A DNA stretch of 19,492 nt from an uncultured Alphaproteobacteria bacterium (GTDB lineage Bacteria; Pseudomonadota; Alphaproteobacteria; RF32; CAG-239): NCBI GenBank assembly GCA_900553115.1, contig USCF01000004.1, positions 1 through 19,492 of the forward strand, given 5' to 3'. Of the stretch, positions 1 to 8,904 are shown one piece after another; within the stretch, counting starts at the first letter, position 1; each line of letters starts with the position of its first letter. A program made the translations under genes and the position numbers. Under the pieces are notes generated by a model. That model was not told the origin of the DNA and made no database searches. It worked only from the letters and a program-made list of their open reading frames with translations.

Positions 1-3000
1 CAAAAGTTATAACGAAATTGAATCTGGCCGGAATGAGCGTTATATTTTGCATGCAAATTCAAATCATATCCCAATATCAAATCCACATTATCATGGCTGA
101 CAGCTAATTCCAAACCGCCATTAAAGCCTAAACGCGACATTGGTTCAGATGAAATTGTATATCTGCTATTCGCAACAGCCACGTTAATCTTGTGTGAACT
201 GTTGTTCAAATCATAGTTTGCACCAATATAAATCGCTGGTTTAAACAAAATCTGATTATCTGTTTTTACCTCAGCTTTATACTTCAGTTTTGCAAACGCC
301 GAAACAGCGGTAATATTTTCATTTTCAACTTTTTGGCCAATACTGTCTGTATAATCATTAGGCATCAGATGAGTATAACGCAAACCGGTTTCAGGATTCA
401 AACCATTCTGATATTCATGTCCCAAGGCCGTTTCAGCCCCGACTGAATGCATATTATATTTAGAACTTATACCATATCCGGCCACAGATGTCTTATCGTC
501 ATAGTCTGCCAAGCCATATATAAACGCACCGCGAATATAAGTCAGCTTAGGTTGGTACTTACCGTAAACAAACATATTTTGCGCAGATATTGAACTTTTC
601 CGGCTATTTATATTTCCCTTGGTATCTGTGTTTGTGTAGGCATATCCCAAACCAACAGACGTATCACAATCCACATTTCCGTCATATCCCATAACATAAC
701 CGGCGGTATCCGCATTAAAGCCCTGCGCTGCGAATCTGTTATCCATATAGTGACTGGCGCCTATTCCTTTAACCCACATGGACGCAGGTCTATACAAACC
801 ACATTTTTCCTCGCCTTTTTCAAATCTTTTTCCGGTTTCCCGTCCTATAATATTTTGCACCAAACGCACAGTTTCCAAGTTCATCTGAGAATCAGAAGGA
901 GCCAATTCATTCAAAGCTCGTCTATACCCTTGAGCATTATGCTGAGATAATCTGTCTAATGCTTTTTGAATATCTGCCGCTTCCGTTCCTGATGTCAATG
1001 TTGCATTTTCCCACGCCGCAGCTGTGTTCCTATTATTTCTGTTTCCCACAAGCGAAGCCACATCGCTCGAGCTGGCAATATTTTTGATAATAACCGTACC
1101 TTTTTTTGTTCCTTGTATAATCTCATAGCGATTATTTTTTTCAAAAACTTTGGTCAAATCACCGACAACACTTCCGGACGCACCCGACTTTAAGCCAATT
1201 ATAGATAAATCTCCGGTCTGTTCTTTTTTATTCAACAAACCTTGATCTACCGTAAATTGAATTTTACCGCCGGACAAATCCGCATTATTTACAAGCAATT
1301 TTCCACCAACATAATCAGAACTTTTATTGGCAATGCTTGTAATTTCCAACCCGAGAGTGCCGTTTAATTTCAAATTATTGAGACTTACGGTTTTCGCACC
1401 AATATCAAGCAAACTTCCTGCTGTTATGTTTACACTTTGATTTGCGCCAAACATTCCGGATCCCATAACAACGTTACCATTTATTTCTGTGTTTCCCGCA
1501 CCATTTATATCATAATTCATTATTCCGCCGGAAGTTTTGTATGTACCGTTATTTATTACAGTGCCCATAATATTTTCGATATCCGAGGTTAAATCGCCGT
1601 TATTTGTAACATTTCCTTTGATTATACCGGCATTTTTAAAGCTGCCAGTGTTTGTAATCGTACCTGCAATATTGCCCTTGTTCGTAAACTTTCCTTTACT
1701 TGTTAAATCGGCGTTAATCGTCTTATTATTTACAGAACCGTCATTAGCAATAATCTTTCCGCCGTTGATAATATTTTCGTTAGTTATAACACCTTCAATC
1801 GTTCCGTTTGTATTATCAATATTGCCGTTATTTTTCAGCATAGCTGCGGTTATTTTATTGCTGTTTATCAAATTATTGTTGTTTTCTAATACGGCTGAAG
1901 TCAAAACTCCTTTATTTACAAAACCGCCGGTATTAGAAATTGTAAACTTATGTTGATTTATTTCGCCATTATTTTCCGAAGTTTCTGTTATATTCATAAC
2001 ACCGGAGTTACCCAAAATTTTTCCATTGTTACCAACATTAACTTTGCCGGAAACAAGGTTATTATTGGTCAATATTCTGTTATTTTCAACAATAACACCA
2101 CCCGTTATTACTCCATTATTTTCAGCCGTTGCCGCTGTATTTTCTTTGAGAGTCAGTACTCCGTTTATTGCCGCATTTGCCTTGTTTGCAAAATTGCCTG
2201 ACACAATCAAATCTTTGGCGCTGACACTACCGTTATTTGTTATATCTCCGTTTACATTCATACTATCAACCACGCTGATTGTTCCGGAGTTGGTAAATTT
2301 TCCGCTTGCTAAGGTTAAATCTTTTTGAGTTATCGCCGCATTATTATCAACAATTCCATCCAAATTTAAGCTGCCGTTTCCGGTTATATCTTTGTTTATT
2401 GCACCATTGCCAAACAAGTTTAACACACCGTTGTTTATTGTGTTTGAATACACAACAAACTTATCCAACACAGCTTCTAAGACAGCATTATTCGCAACAG
2501 TTACGCTGTTTTGTTCCAGCTTGCCTAAAACTGTTGTTTTGCCGTCATTAACAATCAAATTACCTGTTTCTGTAATATTAGTTAAAGCATTTGTTCCTTT
2601 TAGTGCAGCCGTGCCTTTATTTTCCAAATCGGTAATATTACTGTTTTTGATAACCGCATTTGAAGCTGTAAGAACTTTGTTGGCGCTGATATTATCTGCA
2701 TACAAAGTTCCTTGGTTATTTATATCCGTATCATTATTCAGCACCGTATTTGCAATGTTCAAAGTGCCGCCGTTTTCAACTTTCAGCGCGTTATCAAAAC
2801 CGCTGATATTGCCTCTGACTGTTCCGTCTGTTCCATTGATATTTAGAGTGTATCCGTTACCTACGGCGATACCGTCCTTTTTAGCGCCGTTTAAAGTCCC
2901 ATACAAATTATGTCCGTTCAGATTTAGGTTCAGCTCTGTGTTTGCTCCGGCCGTAGTACCAAAATTATCATTTTCCGCCGACGTAATGCTTATATCTTTG

Positions 3001-6000
3001 GTCATTGAATATGTGTTGGCAGAAATCGCTAAATTTCCGGTAACAAAATCTTTTAGAGTATTCGGTTTTGTATTCAAAACTGCGCTCAGCACGTCTAATT
3101 TATTATTGCCGGAAATACCAAAAGTATATGTGTAATCATTGGTTATTGTTGATATTGTTGAAGCTGTATCCAATTTTGATGTAATACCACTGGTATTACC
3201 CTTTAAGAAAGTAACGCTTTTGTCGCCGTCTTTTTGCACATTGATAGAACTTAAAATAATATTGCCGTTGCTCTGATTTGATGAGGTTAATTCTAAAGCA
3301 TCGCTGCTTGCATTGCTTAAATCAGCATCAATTTTTAACTTCAAATCACCGGAAATCGCGCCTATTTTAACATCAGTATATTTTTTTTTTATATTTTGCA
3401 AATCAAGAGTAGCGCCATTTGTTTTCAACACACCTTCTATTTTGCCGCTATCACCAAATTTTAAGATTGCCTCATTTTCTAAAACAGTTGTCCCCTCGCC
3501 GGCAATATTCTTATTCAAGACAACATTTTTCCCGGCGACATTAAATATTCCGGTATTAGTATTAATCAACTCACCGTTCAAATTATCAATTGAAGAATTT
3601 AGTGTTCCGTTATTGGTTATACTTTTTTGACTGATTGTCTTATTGGCTGTCATAACTCCGTTTAAAGTCAAATCGCCGCTGCCGGTAATCGTATTATTAA
3701 ACACATCGCTAGTGCCGTTTAATGTCAACTTATTGTTATTGCTTACATTACCTTTGATATTAGCGCTATTTGAGGTTAATAAACCGTTATTTATAAGCAA
3801 TGTTTCAATTACCGCTTTGTTGTTTCCGTCAAAATCAGCTCCGAAAATAGTTGTTCCTTTTCCGCTGATTGCATTATTCCACGAACGGCCGGCGGCTATG
3901 GTCAAACTTTTATTTTCCGCCACATTTACAACGCTTGACGCAATATTGGAACTTGAAGCCAAAACCACATCGCCGTTTATGTTGGTTTTTCCTCCGTTGA
4001 CATTTGAATTCAAAGTTCCGCCGGTCAAGGTCAGCGAATTATCATTCACATAAATTACACTATTTGTGATTTTATCGGCATTTACCGTCAAGCCCACGCC
4101 ATTATTATTAATATTAACCGTATTGTTGCGAATTTCGCCCTTTTCGCCCAAACTTATTGAACTGTTGATATTCACAAGTCCGCCCTTTTCTTTATCCTCA
4201 GCTTTGCCAATAACAACATCCAGCAAATTTCCGCTCAAATCCAAGCTACCTTCGTTTTCAACATCTATCCAGTTTTCATCAATTTTATCGGAAGGTTTAT
4301 TTGAGATTAAATTCTCGGCCTTGATGGCAAGTTTAGTCCCCTCATCTAATTTTATTTTAGCTTTTAGAGAAGAATCATTTTTCGCCTCTACATTCGCCTT
4401 ATCAATTAAATGAATTTCCTTTTGAGTAATATTTTGAGTGTTTACAACATTATTGCTCAAATATAAAACACCATTACCGCTAACCGTTGTTATAAGGTTG
4501 TTTTGAGCGGCCGCCTCATTTGTTGCCGAACCATTCAAATACAAAACACCATCGTTGATTATGCCTGAATTTTTATCTTCAATCGCCAATTTACTAATAT
4601 CTGCATAAAAAGTACCATTATTCACCATGGTATTTTGATTAATTTTTTCAGTAGTTTTTATATTTGCATTTGCATCAATAACCAATTTGCCAGTTTTTTC
4701 GCCATACGAATCAACCAGAGCATTATTAAACAGCTCCGTAACACTTTTATCGCCGCTGCCATAAAGTGTCAAAGTTCCGTGATTGTCAATATTTCCTTGC
4801 AAATGATCACCTACTTTAGTAGATAATGCTCCGCTTTCAGCTATTTTTATATTCTTGGCAATAATTTTTCCGCCTTTAACATTTTCGGCATTGGCGTTTT
4901 TCAAAACAGAAAAACTATTCTGTTCAATCGTTACATTATCAGCCAAAGAAAACTTGGTTTTATTTTCTTCCGTTCCGGCGGAAATATATGTTTTACCAGC
5001 ACCGGTTACTTCATATGCCAAAGTTCCTTTACCCAAATTAAGCTCGCCGTTATTTGTTGTAACCGATTTCAAATGGTCGGCATCAACAGTCAAAGAGGCA
5101 ATATCATTGATGGTTACATTTTGTTGGTTGATTTCACTGTTTGAAATTGTTTTACCATTTATAATGCTCATCTTACCCAAACTGTCTTTACCGCCAATTC
5201 CGTTTGTAAAAGTATTTTCACCTTTCAAATTCAACTTTCCAAGGTTATAAATATCTAACGCATTATTTGAAAATCCCACATTTTCAAGATTTACAACTCC
5301 GGTTTCGTAGTTGGTGATTGCCGTACCAAAGCCCTCAAATTTTATGTTAGAAATATTCAAATTTTGCCCGGTAGTTCCAGACATATCGGCCACTTTTGCT
5401 CCTTCTTTCCTGATACCGGTAGTTTCATCTTTATTGTATGTGTACCAAGTATTTCTGCCGGCAGAAGTTTCACGGTCTTTTATATCATTGGCAGCTTTGT
5501 TCATAGCCAAGGTATATACTTTTCCGTCAGCACCAAATTTTTTAGTTCCGGCGACAATACCGACTTTATTATTTGCACCGTTCCCTGCCTTAACAACACT
5601 TTCTTTTTCGCCTTTAAGAGTAAATACCGCTCCTTTTTGGACATTTGTTCCAACCATATTGTAATATGTCTTGCCGGTTTTCGGGTCATATATATCATAT
5701 CTTTCTTTCCAATTAACTATTTCCACCCCGCCGGATTGCTTCATGCTGATACCAAATTCCGAGCCGCTGTCCAAAGCAACACCCAGCCCGCCTCCGGATA
5801 AAACCTTATACAGCTTAACCGCATTATTTTGAGCCGAACCGTCAACCTTGTCCAAAGTAAAATAATAACCGGCCTTTGATGTTACAATCACCTGAGTCAT
5901 TTTCGATAATTCTGTTTTAACATAATTTCTGTCCGTAAATTTAAACAATTTTTCAGAACCGCCGCCCAAACTCAAAGAAGTTGGAGCTTCATTTAAGATT

Positions 6001-8720
6001 CCTATTTCAGAAATAACTAATTTTCCCTTATCTGTTCCGGTTATGCCGTCTTTTCCAAGATAATCTATTTTATTGTTTAAGATATCAATATCCAGATTAA
6101 GCTCTGTTTCGCCCTCAACATTTATTTTATTAAACGCGAGCTGATCTTTGCTTTCTATATTGTTATTTGATACATCAAGTTTACCGCCGTATAAATTTAA
6201 GTTTGAATTTCCCACAATATACGGCTTGTCTTTTATTTCATCGGTAATTTCATCAGCCAAAAGCAATTCGCCGTTATACAAGTTCAAACTTGTATCGCTT
6301 ATCTGCGTATTAAAAATAATTTTTCCGTCTGTCGGAGCTGTTTTAATCCCCTCAACTTCATGCAAATTATTCCATTCTTCGAGTCTTCCGGCGGCAGCTG
6401 CCTCTTCTTTAGAAAGCCAATAAACAGAATTAGCGCCCAAAATAGTTTTTTGCATTTCAGTTTTTGAATTTGGTCCGATATATGCATCACCGGCATCAAA
6501 AAATTTGGCATAAATTTGTTCTAATTGGGTTGACGTCGCATTTAAGACATTACTTTTATTCAGTTCCAAAGTAAGATTCGCGCCCGCGTCCGTACCTTTG
6601 TTTACAATTTTATCAAAAAATACAACTTCGCCGCCATTTCCGGCATTAAACATAATTTTTTTAGCATCTTTACCATCAATATGAATACCGGACGAACTCT
6701 GATCTGCAAGGCCTTTTTTGGCAATATTCCCTTTAAACAAAACATTTCCGTTGTCAGCCACCAAAAGCAAAGAAGTGCCGTCAAAAGAAAGCGCCGCGCC
6801 ATCTAAATCATTTTTATTTTCGTTATTTACAAATTGCACGTTTGTCATCGAAAGAGCGCCGCCTGTTCGTATCGCGCCGCCGTCTGCGCCAACCATATTA
6901 ACCGAGTTGCCTTCAAAATAAGCATTTGAAATAGAAATAAACGTTCCCAAAGCAGAATCTTTAAGATTATTGGCCGTAGAAATTGCGCCGCCGGCAGCCC
7001 TTGAAGAATTACCTTTAAACACAACATTATCCAAAATAGTAATGGAATCATTATTGGCTCTGATAGCACCGGCTCTGGAATCTCCGGCTTTTTCAGCATT
7101 AGAACTATTACCAATAAAGTTGGCGCCTCTAATCACGGACAAAGCCACCGTATTTGTGCCCGAGTGTGAACCTTTGGCCTCAATCGCACCGCCAATACCT
7201 TTAGACGCGACGTTCTTTTCAAACAAAATACTGGCGGCAGCGTGGTTGTAACTATCCGTTGTATCTCGTCCGTCTTCAGTTATACGAGTGCCGGAAATAG
7301 TCATATATCCACGGTTATAAACAGCCCCTCCGCCGGAAATTTCCTTACCGTTTTCAGAAAAAGTAACATTTCCCGATATATTTAAGCGGCTGCCCTCCAT
7401 ATTAGCAATCGCGCCACCAAAACCTTCTTTAGCATCATTTTTCCAATTTACAAAATCGACTTTACCAGTTTCCAAAACCTTATTGTTATTAAATAAAATT
7501 CCGGAGCCGGAAATATTGACCACGCCGCCGTTATTATAAATCGCGCCGCCGGCTTTTTGCGCCGTGTTATTGCTGAATTTTACATCTGTTCCATAAATAT
7601 CCAGCGTCCCTGTGTTATAGATTGCGCCGCCAAAACCTTTTGCGTCATCTTCGCCGTTATATAAAGCCGAATTACCGATAAAACTCTGCAGCCCGTTTAA
7701 ATCCAGTGCACCGGTATTATAGATTGCGCCGCCGTCTGTAGCCTTGTTTGCGGCAAACATAATGCTTTTAGTTTCTTTGGCGTTAAAACCCACAAAAGAC
7801 ATTTGCCCTTTATTATAAATCGCGCCGCCATAATTTGCTGCCACATTGCCATTAGCGCCAGCATTCTGTCCGAATACAAATTCTCCATAACCAATAAATT
7901 TTCCATTTTCATCAACAAAAACCGCGCCGCCGTCTGTTGCCGTATTATTTGTAAAAACCGCGCTGATAAGTTTGTTTTGGTCGCCAAAATAAAGCGAACC
8001 ATCGCCATAAATCGCACCGCCGTTACCATTTGCGGCAGAATTGTTTTCAAACAAAGAAGAGTCAGAAAATTTTGTTTCGGATTCTTTTTCCAAATTCAAA
8101 GCGCCGCCGTTTCCGGTTGCAACGCTATTATTAACAAAGTCATTTTTTCCGCTGAAAGTCGCATTACCGGCATTTTTAACCGCGCCGCTGTTCATATTGG
8201 CAAAACTTGCGTTGATAGTCTGAAAAATAGCTGAATTTGTAATAATCGCCGCAGTTTTACTGTCTTTTAAGGTTATATTAGAAAGTTTAACCAGCCCACC
8301 GTTAACATTCAGTATATCAGTATTATTTCCGGCAGTGACGCTGTTTTTATCTGCTGTTTTACTTTCTTCGGCCGCCGGTTCTTTTCCGCTCAAAATCAAA
8401 ACACCGTCATTTTCAACCAAAAACAAATGATTAGCGGTCTCATCAAGCTCGGCAGAGATATTATAATTATTCAGCTGTATTTCTATACTGCTATTTTGAC
8501 TGACAACAACTTTAGAATTTATGACAATATCGTTGGGCAAAATATGAATAACGCCCGAATTAAAAGCCTCGCCAGAATACCTTGGCAGCGTTTCATCTCC
8601 TGTGCCGGCATTTGCAGCATTCATAGCGCCAAACCAAATTACCAGCGCATACAAAACCGTATGCTCAAAAGTATTTTTCAACCAACAACATTTGAAAATG
8701 CCATAAAAATTTGTTACCAT
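1..8720 (-). CDS. Giant Pmp-like autotransporter adhesin (2906 aa, stop codon cut by window edge)
   Basis: A single minus-strand frame is open from ATG at 8720 to position 3, 2906 codons. It ends in RYNF, a typical autotransporter terminus; bases 2 and 1 then read TG, so a TGA stop would fall exactly across the window edge. Residues 1-38 form an extended signal peptide with a cleavage-like ANA/GTG. Residues about 180-665 carry some 13 GGA(I/L/V)-type tetrapeptides alternating with FxxN (FVNN, FENN, FTNN, FIGN, FKGN), the chlamydial Pmp repeat signature. Residues about 990-1180 are a less repetitive insert rich in Tyr, Lys and Gly. About 1180-2500 is a solenoid full of NNG/NxG turns. A helical linker precedes a barrel of about 270 residues starting near residue 2638. 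Known role of the family: type Va secretion of a beta-helical surface passenger, usually for adhesion. Ligand and processing are unknown. The start is chosen for the signal peptide; no strong Shine-Dalgarno sequence is visible. Confidence 0.93.
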   Translation of the reverse strand, partial: MVTNFYGIFKCCWLKNTFEHTVLYALVIWFGAMNAANAGTGDETLPRYSGEAFNSGVIHILPNDIVINSKVVVSQNSSIEIQLNNYNISAELDETANHLFLVENDGVLILSGKEPAAEESKTADKNSVTAGNNTDILNVNGGLVKLSNITLKDSKTAAIITNSAIFQTINASFANMNSGAVKNAGNATFSGKNDFVNNSVATGNGGALNLEKESETKFSDSSLFENNSAANGNGGAIYGDGSLYFGDQNKLISAVFTNNTATDGGAVFVDENGKFIGYGEFVFGQNAGANGNVAANYGGAIYNKGQMSFVGFNAKETKSIMFAANKATDGGAIYNTGALDLNGLQSFIGNSALYNGEDDAKGFGGAIYNTGTLDIYGTDVKFSNNTAQKAGGAIYNNGGVVNISGSGILFNNNKVLETGKVDFVNWKNDAKEGFGGAIANMEGSRLNISGNVTFSENGKEISGGGAVYNRGYMTISGTRITEDGRDTTDSYNHAAASILFEKNVASKGIGGAIEAKGSHSGTNTVALSVIRGANFIGNSSNAEKAGDSRAGAIRANNDSITILDNVVFKGNSSRAAGGAISTANNLKDSALGTFISISNAYFEGNSVNMVGADGGAIRTGGALSMTNVQFVNNENKNDLDGAALSFDGTSLLLVADNGNVLFKGNIAKKGLADQSSSGIHIDGKDAKKIMFNAGNGGEVVFFDKIVNKGTDAGANLTLELNKSNVLNATSTQLEQIYAKFFDAGDAYIGPNSKTEMQKTILGANSVYWLSKEEAAAAGRLEEWNNLHEVEGIKTAPTDGKIIFNTQISDTSLNLYNGELLLADEITDEIKDKPYIVGNSNLNLYGGKLDVSNNNIESKDQLAFNKINVEGETELNLDIDILNNKIDYLGKDGITGTDKGKLVISEIGILNEAPTSLSLGGGSEKLFKFTDRNYVKTELSKMTQVIVTSKAGYYFTLDKVDGSAQNNAVKLYKVLSGGGLGVALDSGSEFGISMKQSGGVEIVNWKERYDIYDPKTGKTYYNMVGTNVQKGAVFTLKGEKESVVKAGNGANNKVGIVAGTKKFGADGKVYTLAMNKAANDIKDRETSAGRNTWYTYNKDETTGIRKEGAKVADMSGTTGQNLNISNIKFEGFGTAITNYETGVVNLENVGFSNNALDIYNLGKLNLKGENTFTNGIGGKDSLGKMSIINGKTISNSEINQQNVTINDIASLTVDADHLKSVTTNNGELNLGKGTLAYEVTGAGKTYISAGTEENKTKFSLADNVTIEQNSFSVLKNANAENVKGGKIIAKNIKIAESGALSTKVGDHLQGNIDNHGTLTLYGSGDKSVTELFNNALVDSYGEKTGKLVIDANANIKTTEKINQNTMVNNGTFYADISKLAIEDKNSGIINDGVLYLNGSATNEAAAQNNLITTVSGNGVLYLSNNVVNTQNITQKEIHLIDKANVEAKNDSSLKAKIKLDEGTKLAIKAENLISNKPSDKIDENWIDVENEGSLDLSGNLLDVVIGKAEDKEKGGLVNINSSISLGEKGEIRNNTVNINNNGVGLTVNADKITNSVIYVNDNSLTLTGGTLNSNVNGGKTNINGDVVLASSSNIASSVVNVAENKSLTIAAGRSWNNAISGKGTTIFGADFDGNNKAVIETLLINNGLLTSNSANIKGNVSNNNKLTLNGTSDVFNNTITGSGDLTLNGVMTANKTISQKSITNNGTLNSSIDNLNGELINTNTGIFNVAGKNVVLNKNIAGEGTTVLENEAILKFGDSGKIEGVLKTNGATLDLQNIKKKYTDVKIGAISGDLKLKIDADLSNASSDALELTSSNQSNGNIILSSINVQKDGDKSVTFLKGNTSGITSKLDTASTISTITNDYTYTFGISGNNKLDVLSAVLNTKPNTLKDFVTGNLAISANTYSMTKDISITSAENDNFGTTAGANTELNLNLNGHNLYGTLNGAKKDGIAVGNGYTLNINGTDGTVRGNISGFDNALKVENGGTLNIANTVLNNDTDINNQGTLYADNISANKVLTASNAVIKNSNITDLENKGTAALKGTNALTNITETGNLIVNDGKTTVLGKLEQNSVTVANNAVLEAVLDKFVVYSNTINNGVLNLFGNGAINKDITGNGSLNLDGIVDNNAAITQKDLTLASGKFTNSGTISVVDSMNVNGDITNNGSVSAKDLIVSGNFANKANAAINGVLTLKENTAATAENNGVITGGVIVENNRILTNNNLVSGKVNVGNNGKILGNSGVMNITETSENNGEINQHKFTISNTGGFVNKGVLTSAVLENNNNLINSNKITAAMLKNNGNIDNTNGTIEGVITNENIINGGKIIANDGSVNNKTINADLTSKGKFTNKGNIAGTITNTGSFKNAGIIKGNVTNNGDLTSDIENIMGTVINNGTYKTSGGIMNYDINGAGNTEINGNVVMGSGMFGANQSVNITAGSLLDIGAKTVSLNNLKLNGTLGLEITSIANKSSDYVGGKLLVNNADLSGGKIQFTVDQGLLNKKEQTGDLSIIGLKSGASGSVVGDLTKVFEKNNRYEIIQGTKKGTVIIKNIASSSDVASLVGNRNNRNTAAAWENATLTSGTEAADIQKALDRLSQHNAQGYRRALNELAPSDSQMNLETVRLVQNIIGRETGKRFEKGEEKCGLYRPASMWVKGIGASHYMDNRFAAQGFNADTAGYVMGYDGNVDCDTSVGLGYAYTNTDTKGNINSRKSSISAQNMFVYGKYQPKLTYIRGAFIYGLADYDDKTSVAGYGISSKYNMHSVGAETALGHEYQNGLNPETGLRYTHLMPNDYTDSIGQKVENENITAVSAFAKLKYKAEVKTDNQILFKPAIYIGANYDLNNSSHKINVAVANSRYTISSEPMSRLGFNGGLELAVSHDNVDLILGYDLNLHAKYNAHSGQIQFRYNF

Positions 8721-8771
8721 AACACTTAGCACTCTAAAACAACAAAAAAATTATACACTATATATAACGCT

Positions 8772-8800
8772 TCTATAAATTATAAAAAATATCCCGTCAA
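8772..8800 (-). promoter_or_regulatory. Candidate sigma70 promoter of the giant autotransporter gene
   Basis: On the minus strand TTGACG (8795-8800) is followed after 17 bases by TATAGA (8772-8777). This predicts a transcript start near 8765 and a leader of about 45 bases before the ATG at 8720. A second hexamer, perfect TATAAT (8750-8755), lies closer to the gene but has only a poor -35 partner. Either would give the giant gene its own promoter, separate from the upstream autotransporter gene. The region is very AT-rich, so chance matches are possible. Confidence 0.5.
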
Positions 8801-8844
8801 TAAAAATAAAATGTTAATAATAACTTTTATCAACTAAAAGCGGA

Positions 8845-8868
8845 ATAAAAAACCGCCCTGTTTTTTAT
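8845..8868 (-). terminator. AT-rich hairpin between the two autotransporter genes, possible terminator
   Basis: A perfect 9-bp stem (ATAAAAAAC paired with GTTTTTTAT) encloses a 6-base loop, 37 bases beyond the stop codon of the 1076-residue autotransporter. The stem is mostly A:T and no long U run follows, so it would be a weak intrinsic terminator. It can form on both strands. The remaining bases of the 8721-8904 gap contain the promoter candidates of the next gene and nothing else I recognise. Confidence 0.35.
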
Positions 8869-8904
8869 ATTTTTATTCGGCAATTTTGTTTTATCCCTCA
8901 GCTT

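Noticed and set aside
2392..3135. 247-codon plus-strand frame, and similar Leu/Pro/Phe-rich plus-strand frames across 1500-8700
   Set aside because: All are mirror images of the repetitive solenoid of the giant autotransporter. Their apparent hydrophobicity comes from complementing Asn/Lys/Gly codons.
6800..8250. CRISPR-like array in the regularly repeating part of the giant gene
   Set aside because: The repeats are short, variable in spacing, in frame and explained by GGA(I/L/V) and FxxN protein motifs.
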